From Leptospirales bacterium (GTDB taxonomy: Bacteria; Spirochaetota; Leptospiria; Leptospirales; Leptospiraceae): 64,000 nucleotides of DNA. Shown here in pieces: positions 6,952 to 17,557 of this stretch (positions are counted from its first letter, which is position 1; each line of letters begins with the position of its first letter). A program made the translations under genes and the position numbers. The stretch covers positions 1 to 64,000 of the forward strand of contig JAAFIR010000022.1 of assembly GCA_013297885.1 (NCBI GenBank), read 5' to 3'. The notes beneath the pieces are model-generated. The model had not been told where the DNA came from. It worked only from the letters and a program-made list of their open reading frames with translations, and did no database searches.

Positions 6952-8704
6952 AGAATTAGATAAAGACCTTATCAATAAAATTGCAGCCGGAGAAGTTATT
7001 GAATCTTCCCACTCTGTTGTAAAAGAATTAATTGAAAATTCCCTAGATGCAAATTCAAAAAAAATTGAAATTGAAACATTTAATGCTGGTCTTAGTTCCA
7101 TTTTAATCTCAGATAATGGCTCTGGGATTTTTGAAGATGATTTGAGCCTAAGTATAAAAAGACATGCAACAAGTAAAATTTCAGAACTAGAAGATTTGGA
7201 AAAAGTTTTGAGTTTTGGATTTAGAGGTGAAGCACTTGCTTCTATTGCATCCATATCAAAATTAGAAATAACAACAGGTGTGAGTTTAGAAGAAAAATCT
7301 GTTCAGGTTTTTACTAATGAAGAAAATATTTTAGAAAAAAAATATCTACCACCATTTCAAGGAACAAAAATTTTAGTTTCAGATTTATTTTATAATACAC
7401 CTGTTAGAAGAAAATTTTTAAAATCAGAAAAATCTGAAGATAAAAAAATAAAAGATAGAATCATTAGCACAAGTTTAGCTTTTCCAGAAATTGAATTTCA
7501 TTATAAACAAGATGAAAAAAAAGTTCTTCAATTAAAATCTCAAACTTTAAAAGAAAGAATTGTAGAAGTATTTGGGGAAAATTTTGAAAATCATTTGATT
7601 GAAGTTAAAAAAGAAAGGCATGGTTTAAAAGCGTATGGCTACATTTCAGATTCTGATTTTTACAAATCAAATAGAACAGGTCAATTTATTTATGTAAACA
7701 AAAGACCAATCGAGATTAAATATTCTTCTTATTTATTAAAAAAATGTTATGATGAATTAATTCCAACAAACGCTCATCCTTGGTGTTTTTTATTTTTTGA
7801 AATAGATCCAAATTATATAGATGTAAATGTTCATCCCACAAAAAAAGAAATTCGCTTTTTGGATGATGAAGGTTTTAATAGTTTTTTTATAAGTTTAATT
7901 AACCAAGAATTGTATTCCAAAAAACCAGTTGGAATTTTAGAAATGTCTAAAAGGTATTTTACAAAAGAACCTGAAAAAAAACAAAATTATTTTATTCCAA
8001 GACCAACTGAAGAACCAATACTTGGAAATTCACTTTATGCAGAAGTTTTACCAAAAATCGGTTTTGAAGTTTCTAGGGTTGGAGCTGGAACAAAACTAGA
8101 AAGTTTAAAAGTAGACGAATTTCAAAAAAGAGAATTTATTCCAAAAAAACATTTCGGTGTTATTTTTGAAACTTTTATTTTAGCTGAAGCTGAAGATGGA
8201 ATTTACATCATAGACCAACATACAGCACATGAAAGAATTCGGTATGAAGAAATTTTAAACGAACTAAAAAATAAAACTAGAACCCAGAGTTTACTCACTC
8301 CAATCAGAATTGATCTATCCAATGAAGATGCTGCTTTGATTTTGGATCGAATAGACGAATACAAAAAAATTGGAATTGAGTTAGAGTCATTTGGTGAAGG
8401 AAGTATAATTGTTCGGGAAGTGCCTAGTTTTTTAGAACCCGGAAAAGAAAAAGAAACTATAATGGATTTTTTAAACCGTACAAAAGGGGAAAAAGAATTA
8501 GAAAAAGAAATTTATGATTTGATGGCAAAATGTGTGGCTTGTAGGTCTGCAATTAAAAAAGGGGATTTGTTATCAGATAGCATTTTAGCAGAAATTTTAA
8601 ATCGTTTAAGTTATTGTTCAAATCCAAGCAGATGTCCACATGGGAGACCCACTCTTATTAAATTGACAAAAGACGATTTAGAAAAAATGTTTCATAGAAA
8701 GTAA
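6938..8704 (+). CDS. mutL: DNA mismatch repair protein MutL
   Basis: The start chosen is ATG 6938 ([20 protein letters not shown]), which aligns with MutL starts. An in-frame start at 6890 would add 16 unrelated residues. The 588-residue protein has the GHKL ATPase motifs ENSLDAN (33-39), DNGSG (59-63) and GFRGEAL (94-100). The C-terminal dimer domain carries an endonuclease-type motif [12 protein letters not shown] near residue 426 (consensus DQHA-X2-E-X4-E, with Thr for Ala), [12 protein letters not shown] and CPHGRPT. It is therefore a nicking MutL of the kind used by bacteria without MutH. It is coupled to the next gene by a TAATG overlap. MutS is not in the window. Confidence 0.96.
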   Translation: MGKIKELDKDLINKIAAGEVIESSHSVVKELIENSLDANSKKIEIETFNAGLSSILISDNGSGIFEDDLSLSIKRHATSKISELEDLEKVLSFGFRGEALASIASISKLEITTGVSLEEKSVQVFTNEENILEKKYLPPFQGTKILVSDLFYNTPVRRKFLKSEKSEDKKIKDRIISTSLAFPEIEFHYKQDEKKVLQLKSQTLKERIVEVFGENFENHLIEVKKERHGLKAYGYISDSDFYKSNRTGQFIYVNKRPIEIKYSSYLLKKCYDELIPTNAHPWCFLFFEIDPNYIDVNVHPTKKEIRFLDDEGFNSFFISLINQELYSKKPVGILEMSKRYFTKEPEKKQNYFIPRPTEEPILGNSLYAEVLPKIGFEVSRVGAGTKLESLKVDEFQKREFIPKKHFGVIFETFILAEAEDGIYIIDQHTAHERIRYEEILNELKNKTRTQSLLTPIRIDLSNEDAALILDRIDEYKKIGIELESFGEGSIIVREVPSFLEPGKEKETIMDFLNRTKGEKELEKEIYDLMAKCVACRSAIKKGDLLSDSILAEILNRLSYCSNPSRCPHGRPTLIKLTKDDLEKMFHRK

Positions 8705-9267
8705 TGGATAAAGATTTAAAAAAATTAATATTCCAATCAATAATTGGAATCATCATCTTAGTAGTTATCATTTTAATTTTAGGAAAGCTTGTTAAAGAAC
8801 CTATCACAGAATTTTCAAAACTATTTATAGATTTTTTTGGAATTTGGGGAGTAGGGCTTGGGGTTATGTTATCAGACACTCTTCCAGCATTTATGATCCC
8901 TGATGTGTTTTTGGTTTTTGGCGTTGCTGGGAAACTTGGAGATTTTGAAGTGATTTGTTTTTCCTTTGTAGGAAGTTTAATTGGTGGAAGTAATGCTTAT
9001 TTTATTGGTAAGTATATTATTCCTCGAATTGAATTTGGTCAAAAGTTTATAAAAAAAAATGAAGATAAATTATTACCTTATTTAGATAAATATGGAATGT
9101 GGGCTGTTGTAATTGCTGCTACCACTCCACTACCTTATTCTTGGATGAGTTATCTTGTTGGTAGTTTTAAAATGTCCTATTCCAAATTTTTACTAGCAAG
9201 TCTCACAAGACTTCCAAGATTTGCAATTTATTACTATGCTATCAAACTTGGATGGATTGATATTTGA
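8704..9267 (+). CDS. DedA/VTT-domain membrane protein
   Basis: A 187-residue integral membrane protein. A first helix at residues 10-30 is followed by two re-entrant/helical pairs. The segment FVGSLIGGSNAYFIGKY and the later ATTPLPYSWMSYLVGSFKM fit the VTT (SNARE-associated, DedA) fold with its G-P-rich loop. DedA relatives act as lipid scramblases or flippases and support membrane homeostasis. The ATG overlaps the mutL stop by one base, so translation is coupled. The family's usual FFxR/E-xxxR signatures are weak here, so the substrate cannot be guessed. Confidence 0.8.
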   Translation: MDKDLKKLIFQSIIGIIILVVIILILGKLVKEPITEFSKLFIDFFGIWGVGLGVMLSDTLPAFMIPDVFLVFGVAGKLGDFEVICFSFVGSLIGGSNAYFIGKYIIPRIEFGQKFIKKNEDKLLPYLDKYGMWAVVIAATTPLPYSWMSYLVGSFKMSYSKFLLASLTRLPRFAIYYYAIKLGWIDI

Positions 9268-9594
9268 ATGACAACAATTTTACTTTTGTTAGTTTCTAAT
9301 ATTTTTATGACTTTTGCTTGGTATGGACATTTAAATTTTAAAGAAGCTGCTTTGTGGAAAGTAATTTTAATTAGTTGGGGAATTGCTTTTTTTGAATATT
9401 GTTTAATGGTTCCAGCAAATCGTCTTGGGCATGGAGTATTTTCTGCATTCCAATTAAAAATTATCCAAGAAGTAATTACCATTTTTGTATTTAGTGGTTT
9501 TTCTGTTTTTTATCTTGGTGAAAAATTAAAATGGAATTATATACTTGGATTTATACTTGTCTTGCTTGCTGTTTATGTTGTTTTTAAAGAATGA
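9268..9594 (+). CDS. DUF486 family small membrane protein
   Basis: A protein of 108 residues with four hydrophobic segments. It carries the signature of DUF486 (PF04342): TFAWYGHLNFK, then SWGIAFFEYCLMVPANRLGH, FQLKIIQEVIT and FSVFYLGEKLKWN. The family is distantly related to drug/metabolite transporters and has no established substrate. The start follows the stop of the DedA-like gene directly (TGAATG). The gene is followed by a duplicated murF head and a two-hairpin element before murF itself. Confidence 0.9.
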   Translation: MTTILLLLVSNIFMTFAWYGHLNFKEAALWKVILISWGIAFFEYCLMVPANRLGHGVFSAFQLKIIQEVITIFVFSGFSVFYLGEKLKWNYILGFILVLLAVYVVFKE

Positions 9595-9805
9595 TAATTT
9601 ATGATAGAAAAATTTAATTTTCTTTTAAAATCATTGGGCGAATTTTTTTTGGAGCCGTTGCATGCAACGGCTCTTCAAAAAAAACCGTGCTTTTCGCTAC
9701 TTCTGAAACCTCGGACTAAAGTCCGAGGCTATTCAGAAACGCTTCAATCACTTTCGCTTGGTAATCGAAAACCAATTCGGAAATAATTTATGATAGAAAA
9801 ATTTA
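9594..9805. repeat. 23-bp direct repeat of the murF start flanking a two-hairpin element
   Basis: Identical 23-base copies at 9594-9616 and 9783-9805 (ataatttatgatagaaaa then attta) include the murF ATG and first five codons. A two-hairpin element lies between them. The first copy opens a 61-codon frame that runs through the element and stops (TAA, 9784-9786) four bases before the real murF ATG, in the murF frame. This looks like insertion of the element with duplication of its target, or a slipped duplication. Confidence 0.85.
9636..9758 (-). repeat. Two-hairpin element, full copy 1
   Basis: Read on the minus strand: AGCGAAAGTGATTGAAGCG, hairpin 1 (TTCTGAAT...TTTCAGAA with inner CCTCGGACT/AGTCCGAGG), TAGCGAAAAGCACG, hairpin 2 (AGCCGTTGCATGCAACGGCT, a perfect palindrome flanked by A/T runs), TTCGCCC. 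The ends pair as GCGAA/TTCGC. It lies between the DUF486 gene and murF. Confidence 0.85.
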
Positions 9806-11169
9806 TTTATTCAACTCATACAATTTTTAGATTATTTGGATTTGATAGTTTTGATTTTAGCTCAAAAGTAGAAACAATTACAAATTCTAGTTTAGAAATT
9901 AAAAAAAATTCTTTATTCATCCCACTAATTGCTTCTAGAGATGGACATGATTTTATAGAAGAAGCATTTGAAAAAGGAGCTAGTCTCGCTCTTTCAAAAA
10001 AAAATCATCCAATTTTAAAAAAAATCTCAAAATCAAATTTAGAAAAAATTATCCAAGTAGATGATACTCTTTTGGCACTAGGAAAACTTGCAAGTTTTCA
10101 TCGCTCTAGATTTAATCCATTTGTAATTGGTATTACAGGTTCAAGTGGAAAAACAACAACCAAAGAATTATTTTCAATCATCTTTTTAGAATTTGGTGCA
10201 AAATATATTGTATATACTGAAAAAAATTTTAATAATGAAATTGGAGTTCCATTTACTTTATTTAAAATTAATTCTGAAACAAAACTTGCAATTATTGAAA
10301 TGGGAATGAATCATAAAACTGAAATTTCTAGACTCACCAAAATTGCTTGTCCAGATATTGGATTTATTACTAATATCGGTCCTTGTCATATCGAAAATTT
10401 AGGCTCTATTGAAAACATTGCCAAAGCAAAAGCAGAAATTATGGAAGGAATGAAAAAAAAATCTGTTTTATTTATTCCAGATGAAGTTTTAAACAAAGAA
10501 GTTTTTATCAATAAAGCTAAATCTTTTGGTATTCAATTAAAAAAATTCTCTTTAAAAAAATCTAAATTGATAAAATTAAAAAAACAAAATACAGATGGAT
10601 TTGAATTAGAAATATTTGATAAAAAATTTAATTGGAATTTAGCAGGAATTAAAATTTTAGAAAACTTATCTGGTGTTTTAGAAGCAATGAACTATTTAAA
10701 ATTTGATAAAGAAAAAATTCTAAATGGTTTAAAAAAATTCAAAGCCAAAGACAAAAGAATGGTTATAGAAAAAAATCAATTCCATGTGATTAATGATACT
10801 TACAATGCAAATCCAGACTCAATGATTTCTTCTATACTAGCAACAGAACAATTGTCTGATAAAAAAGATTTTGTCTTGATACTTGGAGATATGAAAGAGC
10901 TTGGAAAATTTTCAAAATTTTATCATGAAAAAATAGGTGAATTTATTGATTCCACAAATGCTTATTTAGTAATTAGTTATGGTGATGATTCAAAGTGGAT
11001 AATAGAAAAAATTAAGACTAAACAAAAAAAACATTTTCCCATTGAAGAAATAAAAGATTTAATTTTATTTGTAGAGATGAATGTTAAAAAAAATTCGTTT
11101 ATATTAGTTAAAGGTTCTAGGTCAATGAAAATGGAAAAAATAGTAGAAGGGTTAAGAGATGTTAAATGA
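9790..11169 (+). CDS. murF: UDP-N-acetylmuramoyl-tripeptide--D-alanyl-D-alanine ligase MurF
   Basis: A 459-residue cytoplasmic Mur ligase that adds D-Ala-D-Ala to the UDP-MurNAc-tripeptide in peptidoglycan synthesis. Motifs in order: an N-terminal substrate domain (residues 1-95), the ATP loop [12 protein letters not shown] (about 114-125), [17 protein letters not shown] in the central domain, and the C-terminal domain with [12 protein letters not shown] (family motif DxYNANP) and [10 protein letters not shown]. The start is the second of two identical ATG contexts. The upstream copy is a duplicated fragment. The 3' end overlaps purE by 11 bases. Confidence 0.95.
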   Translation: MIEKFIYSTHTIFRLFGFDSFDFSSKVETITNSSLEIKKNSLFIPLIASRDGHDFIEEAFEKGASLALSKKNHPILKKISKSNLEKIIQVDDTLLALGKLASFHRSRFNPFVIGITGSSGKTTTKELFSIIFLEFGAKYIVYTEKNFNNEIGVPFTLFKINSETKLAIIEMGMNHKTEISRLTKIACPDIGFITNIGPCHIENLGSIENIAKAKAEIMEGMKKKSVLFIPDEVLNKEVFINKAKSFGIQLKKFSLKKSKLIKLKKQNTDGFELEIFDKKFNWNLAGIKILENLSGVLEAMNYLKFDKEKILNGLKKFKAKDKRMVIEKNQFHVINDTYNANPDSMISSILATEQLSDKKDFVLILGDMKELGKFSKFYHEKIGEFIDSTNAYLVISYGDDSKWIIEKIKTKQKKHFPIEEIKDLILFVEMNVKKNSFILVKGSRSMKMEKIVEGLRDVK

Positions 11170-11656
11170 TAAATCAAAAGTTTCTGTAATTATGGGTTCT
11201 CATTCAGATTATGAAACGATGAAAGAAGCTTGCTCGATTTTAGAAAAATTTTTAATTCCTTATGAAAAAAAAATTGTTTCTGCTCATAGGTCACCAGAAC
11301 TAATGATGGACTATGCAAAAAAAGCCAGAGATCGTGGAATAGAAATCATAATTGCTGGAGCTGGAGGTGCTGCACATTTACCTGGGATGGTTGCATCTTT
11401 AACTTCTTTGCCAGTTTTAGGAGTACCAATTCAATCAAAGACATTATCTGGTATAGACTCACTTTATTCAATAGTTCAAATGCCAGCAGGAATTCCAGTT
11501 GGAACTTTAGCAATTGGTTCAGCTGGTGCAACAAATGCAGCAATATTAGCTGTTCGGATTTTATCTTTAAATGACGAATCACTTAAAATTAAATTAGAAG
11601 AGTTTCGAGATGAAATTCGATCAAATGCACTCAGTAAAGAAATTGATTTGAAATGA
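11159..11656 (+). CDS. purE: N5-carboxyaminoimidazole ribonucleotide mutase PurE
   Basis: A 165-residue class I PurE that converts N5-CAIR to CAIR in purine synthesis. It carries [14 protein letters not shown], the catalytic [10 protein letters not shown] and [17 protein letters not shown], then GVPI and [14 protein letters not shown] near the C-terminus. It overlaps murF upstream and purK downstream (4-base ATGA). Presence of PurK next door, which makes its N5-CAIR substrate, confirms the class I type. Confidence 0.96.
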   Translation: MLNDKSKVSVIMGSHSDYETMKEACSILEKFLIPYEKKIVSAHRSPELMMDYAKKARDRGIEIIIAGAGGAAHLPGMVASLTSLPVLGVPIQSKTLSGIDSLYSIVQMPAGIPVGTLAIGSAGATNAAILAVRILSLNDESLKIKLEEFRDEIRSNALSKEIDLK

Positions 11657-12780
11657 ATATTTATCCTAAAGCAAAATTAGGGATTTTAGGTTCCGGACAA
11701 CTTGGAAGAATGTTTGCTATTGAAGCCATACAAATGGGTTATGAAGTGATTTCCTATTCCCCTGAATTAAATTCGCCATGTTCAAAAGTAGGTGTAAAAT
11801 CAATTGTAGGAGAATATGAAGATAAAAATAAAATACTCTCGTTTCTCGATAGTATTGATTGTCTAAGTTTTGAATTTGAAAATATTTCTGAAAAATGTTT
11901 AAATTATTTAGAAAATTATCAAAAAAATAGAAATTTTCCTATACGCCCAAATCCAAATTCTATTCGAATTGCCGGGAATCGTTTTAAAGAAAAATCTTTA
12001 TTTAAAGAACTTGGTCTTGAAGTAACAAATTTTTATTATATAAATTCTTTTGAAAGTTTTGAAATGCAAAAAAATAAAATTCAATTTCCATGTATTTTAA
12101 AAACAAATCGATTCGGTTATGATGGAAAAGGACAGAGCAAATTTAAAAATTTAGTTGAGCTAGAAGAATTTTTAAAAACAAAAAATGATTTGGATTTTTT
12201 AATTGAAGAAATTGTAAATTTTGATGAAGAGATTTCAATTATTGCTTCTAGATTTCAATCTGGAAAAAAGTTTTTTTATTTACCTTCTAAAAATATTCAT
12301 AAAAACCATATCTTAGATACTACAGTTCATCCTGCAAATTTAACTGATAATATTATAAAAAAAACTATTGAATCTGCAGCTAAATTAATGGATAAATTGG
12401 ATTATGTTGGAGTCTTAGGTTTTGAATTTTTTAGGGTTGGGGAAAGATTGATTTGTAATGAATTTTCTCCAAGACCTCATAATTCAGGTCATTTTAGCCA
12501 GAACTCAAGTCAAATTTCACAATTTAAACTTCAAATACTAACACTTACAAATCGAGAACCAACCTGGGATTTTGAAATTATTCCAACTAAAAAATCAATT
12601 ATGAAAAATATAATTGGATTTGATTTTTCAAAATACGATAATTTATATGAAGAATTATTAAAAAATGAAAATTATTTTTACCATGATTATGGCAAGGAAG
12701 AAGCTAAAGAAGGAAGGAAAATGGGACATATAAATTACATTGGGGATTTAGATTTAGAAAAATCTTTTCCTGTTAAATGA
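11653..12780 (+). CDS. purK: N5-carboxyaminoimidazole ribonucleotide synthase PurK
   Basis: A 375-residue ATP-grasp enzyme that makes N5-CAIR from AIR, ATP and bicarbonate for PurE. The N-terminal domain begins [20 protein letters not shown]. The ATP-grasp core has [15 protein letters not shown] and [16 protein letters not shown]. The metal and substrate site is [13 protein letters not shown]. It overlaps purE by 4 bases and the next gene by an ATGA, forming one operon with murF and purE. Confidence 0.96.
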   Translation: MNIYPKAKLGILGSGQLGRMFAIEAIQMGYEVISYSPELNSPCSKVGVKSIVGEYEDKNKILSFLDSIDCLSFEFENISEKCLNYLENYQKNRNFPIRPNPNSIRIAGNRFKEKSLFKELGLEVTNFYYINSFESFEMQKNKIQFPCILKTNRFGYDGKGQSKFKNLVELEEFLKTKNDLDFLIEEIVNFDEEISIIASRFQSGKKFFYLPSKNIHKNHILDTTVHPANLTDNIIKKTIESAAKLMDKLDYVGVLGFEFFRVGERLICNEFSPRPHNSGHFSQNSSQISQFKLQILTLTNREPTWDFEIIPTKKSIMKNIIGFDFSKYDNLYEELLKNENYFYHDYGKEEAKEGRKMGHINYIGDLDLEKSFPVK

Positions 12781-13223
12781 TTATGAATAAAGTTTTGATT
12801 TTATTATTATTAATTTTTAGCTCGAGTTTTGCAGAAACAATTATTTTAAAAAATGGGCAAAATATCCAAGGAAAAGTACTCGGACATGATTCAGAATCTA
12901 TTACTATTAGTATTAATGGAGAAAGTAAACTAATTCCAAAAAGCCAAGTTCATAAAGTAGTATTTTCTTCAAATCATGTTGAGATAAAAAAAATAATTGG
13001 GGAAAAGAAATCCCCAAAAAATATTGAAGATGAAAAAAATGATAAAGTAGAAGATGAAGAAACTAATAAAGATGAAGATACTACTGAAGATAGAAAAAAT
13101 ATTGCTTTAAAACTTCAAATGTTAAAACAAAGCCAAGAAAAATATGAAAAAAAATTAGCTCGAATTCGCCTCAAAATCCAAAAACTCAAACAAAAACTTA
13201 AAAGCAAAAAAGTTACATCTTAA
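12777..13223 (+). CDS. Secreted protein with LA_0442-type N-terminal domain and coiled-coil tail
   Basis: A 148-residue protein. A signal peptide (KVLILLLLIFSSSFA) is followed by a short beta domain TIILKNGQNIQGKVLGHDSE...KLIPKSQVHKVVF. This matches the spirochaete LA_0442/LA_0875 N-terminal domain by pattern. Residues 80-148 are charged, first acidic (DEKNDKVEDEETNKDEDTTE), then a heptad-rich basic coiled coil. The function is unknown; it is probably periplasmic or surface-linked. The start ATGA overlaps the purK stop; the ATG at 12783 is an alternative. A two-hairpin element follows and separates it from the convergent MFS gene. Confidence 0.7.
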   Translation: MIMNKVLILLLLIFSSSFAETIILKNGQNIQGKVLGHDSESITISINGESKLIPKSQVHKVVFSSNHVEIKKIIGEKKSPKNIEDEKNDKVEDEETNKDEDTTEDRKNIALKLQMLKQSQEKYEKKLARIRLKIQKLKQKLKSKKVTS

Positions 13224-13256
13224 TTTTTCAAATCAAATCAAATTTCTAAATTCTAA

Positions 13257-13389
13257 GCGATAGAGATACAAAATGCCTTTTAGGGGTTGGCTTGCCCAAC
13301 GGAACCATTTTGTAGCTCGGGTCAGTTTTAGAAGATTTAATTTTTGATTTTTTTTTCGTTAGATTTATCTTCTAAAACTGACATCGCCC
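13257..13389 (+). repeat. Two-hairpin element, full copy 2 (subtype B)
   Basis: GCGAT (13257-13261), AGAGAT, hairpin 1 (ACAAAATG...CATTTTGT), AGCTCGG, hairpin 2 with a perfect 16-bp stem (13321-13336 with 13367-13382), then ATCGCCC. The ends pair as GCGAT/ATCGC. It sits between two convergent genes and could act as a two-way terminator. Confidence 0.88.
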
Positions 13390-13403
13390 AAAATTAAAAA
13401 AAC

Positions 13404-14678
13404 TCATTCTTTAAAATCTAGCTCTTTGAGTTTAGGTGCTTTAAAATAAGTAATTAGCACAACAAGCAAAGTCATCGATCCACCAAAAATAACAGATGGA
13501 ATTAATCCCATATATCTTGCAGCTGTGCCTGCTTCAAAATCTCCTATTTCATTTGAAGAACCAATAAAAATTGAATTTACAGATGCAACCCTTCCTCGCA
13601 TTTCATCAGGTGTATAAGTTTGCATAATTAAAGACCTCAGCACAACAGACACAGAATCAAATGAACCACTTAGAGCAAGAATGAACATGGACAAATATAA
13701 ATTTTTTGATAAAGCAAATAGTATCATACAAATTCCAAATCCACCAACAGCTAATAAAAGTTTTTTTCCTGCATTTTTTTTAATTGGGCTAACTCCAAGA
13801 TATACTGCCATAATAAGTGCACCAATTGCAGGAGAAGATCTGAGAAGTCCAAGACCCTTAGGTCCTGCATTTAAAACATCATTTGCAAAAACTGGAAGTA
13901 GAGCAACAGCCCCACCAAAAAAGACTGCAAATAAATCTAAGCTCATTGCTCCGAGTAAAATTTGATTGGAAAATACATATTTGAATCCAGAAGTTAAACT
14001 TTCCCATAATGTTTCTGTGATAGTTTTTTCAGGGATTGGTTTTGGTTTAATTAAAGAATAGAAAAAAATTGCTATACTTAAAAAAATAAAATCTACAAAA
14101 TAGCCAAGGTCAGCACCTTGTTTGATTTGAAAAAATAAAAATTTTTGGTATTGGTGAGAAAGTCCATAAGAATAAATGATTCCACCAAGCATCGGTCCGA
14201 TAATTGCACCGATTTGCCATGAAATGGAATTCCAAGCTGAAGAAAATGGATATAAATTTTTTGGAACTAGTTGAGCCATAAAAGCTGAAAGGGAGGGATG
14301 TAAAAATCCTCTAGCAATTCCTGAAAAAAACACAATTAAATAAATTAAATACACTTTTGAAATATTAGTTTGAATTTCAAAATCTGTGATGCTAAATAGT
14401 GAATAAGTACAAATTAGTAAAAGTGTACATGAAAGTAAAATAATTTTTTTTCTACTTACATTATCAGCAACTAATCCAGAAAAAAAAGCTACTGAAATGG
14501 ATGGAATAATTTCACATAAACTCACAAGTCCAATTGCAAATGGGTCATTTGTTAAGGAAAATACTTGCCATCCTACAACAACTCTTTGAATTTGAATTGC
14601 AATCACTGCAAAAAATCGAGCTAGTACATAATTTCTAAAATCAGATATTTGTATTACTTCAAGATTAAATTTTTTCAA
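13404..14678 (-). CDS. MFS transporter, EntS-like exporter family
   Basis: A 424-residue integral membrane protein with 10-12 hydrophobic helices. The N-terminal part matches MFS_3 (enterobactin exporter type): FRNYVLARFFAVIAIQIQ, VVVGWQVFSLT, and the loop 2-3 motif GLVADNVSRKKIILL. A second-half motif, TPDEMRGRVASVNSIF, is typical. It is a likely drug or siderophore exporter of unknown substrate. The start is TTG 14678, three bases after the stop of the penicillin-binding protein, so the two are co-transcribed. No ATG lies nearby in frame. Confidence 0.85.
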   Translation of the reverse strand: MKKFNLEVIQISDFRNYVLARFFAVIAIQIQRVVVGWQVFSLTNDPFAIGLVSLCEIIPSISVAFFSGLVADNVSRKKIILLSCTLLLICTYSLFSITDFEIQTNISKVYLIYLIVFFSGIARGFLHPSLSAFMAQLVPKNLYPFSSAWNSISWQIGAIIGPMLGGIIYSYGLSHQYQKFLFFQIKQGADLGYFVDFIFLSIAIFFYSLIKPKPIPEKTITETLWESLTSGFKYVFSNQILLGAMSLDLFAVFFGGAVALLPVFANDVLNAGPKGLGLLRSSPAIGALIMAVYLGVSPIKKNAGKKLLLAVGGFGICMILFALSKNLYLSMFILALSGSFDSVSVVLRSLIMQTYTPDEMRGRVASVNSIFIGSSNEIGDFEAGTAARYMGLIPSVIFGGSMTLLVVLITYFKAPKLKELDFKE

Positions 14679-14681
14679 ACT

Positions 14682-17120
14682 TTACTCATGTTTGATTTTA
14701 AAATTTTTTGTTTTATTAATTTCTTCATTTGAAATTTCATATTCTTCTTGCAAAAATTCCCTAAAATCAACAGCTTTTTCATGATCTCTATCACCATCAC
14801 ATTGCCGATTTCCAGGAACAGAACGCATAACTCCATTTACTAAACCAGGTTTTAGAAATAAGGCACCTCCACCTTTACAAACTCCCGGCTTTGGTGAAAG
14901 TCCGTTAAAAGAACAAACACCACCAAATCCAACACCTTCTGGGGCTGGATCAGTTCCATCTGATTGTTTAAAACTTGGATAAGGTTTATCTTCATACCAT
15001 CTTGCATAAGTTCGACCCCAAACAGGAACTGCAGAAAAAGCAGCTGTTGAACCTGCTCCAAGTGAGATAGTGCTTTTATCATATCCCATCCAAAAAACAG
15101 AAGTATATTTGGGATCAAAGCCACAATACCAAACATTTGTAAATGCAGTTGTTGAACCAGTTTTTCCTCCTGACTCACCATTATATTTTGCCTCACGTAA
15201 AGCTCCAGTTGGTGTTCCTGAATCAGCAACACCTTGTAACATTCTCCGCATAATATAAGCTGTACTTTCTGAAATTAATTGAATGGTACCATCTTCAGAT
15301 TTTTTTTGTAATTCTTTTTGAACTTCTAATTCTTTATTATATAAAATTCTTCCAGCTTGGTCTTTTACATTTCGAATTGAAAATGGAATAACATCTTTAC
15401 CTTTATTTGCAAGTACTGAATAACCAACTGCCATTTCATATGGTGTGAGTTCAGCAACACCTAGTGCAAGGGTTGGGTTATCCGGAAATCTTCTTTTACT
15501 AACTTTTAATGCTTTAGAAGCAAAATCAATTATAGACTGAGCTCCAGCTTTAAAAAAGATTTGAACAGAAACAATATTTAAAGAAAGTGCTAATGCTCGG
15601 TATGCAGGAACCATTCCTTTAAAATCACCAGTAGAATCTTCGGGAGCCCAACCATGTCCATCATCATTAATAGTTGTTAGTGGAGCATCCATAATTCCTG
15701 TTCCACTTGAAATAACTCTGTCGTTAATTGCTGCACCATATACAAAAGGTTTAAATGATGAACCTGTTTGTCTTCTTGCTTGCATTGCTCTGTTAAATTG
15801 ATTTTTGGGAGTGAACTTAGAACCACCTATCATTGTCTGAATATAACCAGTTCCATGTTCAATTGTAACAAATGCTCCTTCAACATGAAGGTTTTTGGAG
15901 AACACTGCTGTTTTTTTTCTAAATTCTGAAATTGCGGAAGCTTCTTTTTCAACAGGTGAATGTAGGGTTAAAATATCCAAAGCATCTGATAAATCATTTT
16001 CAAGAGTTACACGATAGTTTGCTTTTTCATCAAATTTACTAATTTCCATTGGGGCAATTTGAAATAAATTTCCAAGCATTCCATATAACCCAATTAGTCC
16101 ACCATCCACACCTGCTTTATAATTCACTGTAACTCCAAAAGAAGATTTATCTTGGTCAACTAATCTTCTGCGAACTTCTTCTTCAGCAATTAATTGTTTA
16201 TTCAAATCTAAAGTTGTGTACACTTTTAGTCCACCAGTATAAATCAAATCTTCAGATAAAACTTTGGACAATTGTTTTCTAACATGTTCAGTAAAAAAAG
16301 GAGCTTTATCTAATTTAGTTCCATAAGCAGATTCAGAAGGAGCTCTTGTAATAACAAGAGGCCAATATCTTTCCCAAAATTCATTATGAATTGATTCAAT
16401 CGCCGATTTTTTGATTACTCCAAAATCTGCCATTAATCTTAAAACTGTTTTATGTGCATTTTTCGCTGTTAATGAATTTTTGAAAGGTGAATATTCTACT
16501 GGAGCTTTTGGTAATCTTGCTAACATTGCAGCTTCAGCAATATCTAAATCTGCAACTTCTTTTGTAAAATAAATACTTGCAGCAGTGGAAAGTCCTGTTG
16601 CACCATGCCCCAAATAAACTAAGTTAAAATATATTTCTAAAATTTCTTCTTTAGAATATTCTTGTTCAATTTGAAGTGTTAATAAAGCTTCAATAAATTT
16701 TCTAGTAAAATTTTTCTTTGAGTTTTTTAAAATTGCTTTGGATAATTGTTGTGTGATTGTGGAAGCACCTTGTTTAATTTTAAAATGAATTATATTTACA
16801 AAAACTGCTCTAAGTATAGCTTTAAAATCTATACCAAAATGATTGTAAAAATTATTATCTTCAACAGATAAAAATGCCTGAATTACATGAGGTGGAATAT
16901 CTTCAAATCGAAGTAACTCTTGTTTGTGTCGATACAGCTCTGCATATGGAATTCCATTTATATCATAAAGCCTTGTGGGTGTAGTTGGGAGATAAGTCGC
17001 AAGTTTATTTAACTCTTCCCCTTTATCTACTTCAGATAAAATATAACCAAAAAAACCACCAGAGAAAATGGAAAGGGTAAATAGTATGATAACAGAAATA
17101 GAAATAGCTTTTTTGTTCAT
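14682..17120 (-). CDS. Class A penicillin-binding protein (PBP1A type)
   Basis: An 812-residue bifunctional peptidoglycan synthase. An N-terminal membrane anchor (residues 5-27) is followed by the GT51 glycosyltransferase domain (about 50-230), with [30 protein letters not shown] and [20 protein letters not shown]. The transpeptidase domain has SSFK (about residues 453-456 in [14 protein letters not shown]), an SLN box and KTGS near residue 652 ([18 protein letters not shown]). It polymerises and crosslinks glycan strands on the outer face of the inner membrane. The C-terminus has a short Cys-containing extension ([16 protein letters not shown]) of the kind seen in spirochaete PBPs. Confidence 0.93.
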   Translation of the reverse strand: MNKKAISISVIILFTLSIFSGGFFGYILSEVDKGEELNKLATYLPTTPTRLYDINGIPYAELYRHKQELLRFEDIPPHVIQAFLSVEDNNFYNHFGIDFKAILRAVFVNIIHFKIKQGASTITQQLSKAILKNSKKNFTRKFIEALLTLQIEQEYSKEEILEIYFNLVYLGHGATGLSTAASIYFTKEVADLDIAEAAMLARLPKAPVEYSPFKNSLTAKNAHKTVLRLMADFGVIKKSAIESIHNEFWERYWPLVITRAPSESAYGTKLDKAPFFTEHVRKQLSKVLSEDLIYTGGLKVYTTLDLNKQLIAEEEVRRRLVDQDKSSFGVTVNYKAGVDGGLIGLYGMLGNLFQIAPMEISKFDEKANYRVTLENDLSDALDILTLHSPVEKEASAISEFRKKTAVFSKNLHVEGAFVTIEHGTGYIQTMIGGSKFTPKNQFNRAMQARRQTGSSFKPFVYGAAINDRVISSGTGIMDAPLTTINDDGHGWAPEDSTGDFKGMVPAYRALALSLNIVSVQIFFKAGAQSIIDFASKALKVSKRRFPDNPTLALGVAELTPYEMAVGYSVLANKGKDVIPFSIRNVKDQAGRILYNKELEVQKELQKKSEDGTIQLISESTAYIMRRMLQGVADSGTPTGALREAKYNGESGGKTGSTTAFTNVWYCGFDPKYTSVFWMGYDKSTISLGAGSTAAFSAVPVWGRTYARWYEDKPYPSFKQSDGTDPAPEGVGFGGVCSFNGLSPKPGVCKGGGALFLKPGLVNGVMRSVPGNRQCDGDRDHEKAVDFREFLQEEYEISNEEINKTKNFKIKHE

Positions 17121-17557
17121 AAAACCAAGTTTTTGGATTTAAAAGGCTTGGAAATGTTTTTTTGAATGAGGATTCTGGTGCAACTTCAATAGTTTTTTGC
17201 TTGAATAATTAAAATTTTCTTAAAGCTAATCTTAAAAATAAATACCAAGAATAGAATTTCTATTCAACTTTTTCAATTAAAAATAACTTGGTTTTGAATT
17301 CAAAAAAGATTTTGGAAGTAAATAATTGTAAAATTTAAAGAAGATACATTAAGTAAAAAAAGAAAACTTCTTGAAAAAGAAAAAAGTCTGAATGCGAAAG
17401 GGATTGAAGCAGAGGTTAAAAAATTTTTTACAATGGAACAAAGAAAGTTTAAATAAAATTTTTTAACCGAACTGAAAGCCCGGTTTTTTCTCACTTATTC
17501 TTTTTAAAATTGAAGGATAAAGAGTGTTAGGTGAGAAAAAAATCGCCCAAAAAAAAA
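17121..17557. other. Intergenic stretch with a partial two-hairpin element and a coding relic
   Basis: Upstream of the penicillin-binding protein gene are 340 AT-rich bases that should hold its promoter. On the plus strand, 17331-17456 is open (VKFKEDTLSKKRKLLEKEKS...QRKFK) but has no ATG, GTG or TTG start, and is probably a gene remnant. A partial two-hairpin element at 17465-17548 follows. Confidence 0.5.
17465..17548 (+). repeat. Two-hairpin element, partial copy (3' half)
   Basis: CTGAAAGCCCGG corresponds to the conserved linker. Hairpin 2 is TTTTTTCTCAC...GTGAGAAAAAA, followed by ATCGCCC. The first hairpin and the 5' closing strand are missing. Confidence 0.65.

Noticed and set aside
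9601-9786. 61-codon ORF starting MIEKF
   Set aside because: It is the duplicated murF head read through a two-hairpin element; the sequence after residue 10 is repeat-derived and has no protein features.
17331-17456. Open frame VKFKEDTLSKKRKLLEKEKS on the plus strand
   Set aside because: No NTG start, no ribosome binding site and no recognisable family; mentioned only as a relic in the intergenic entry.
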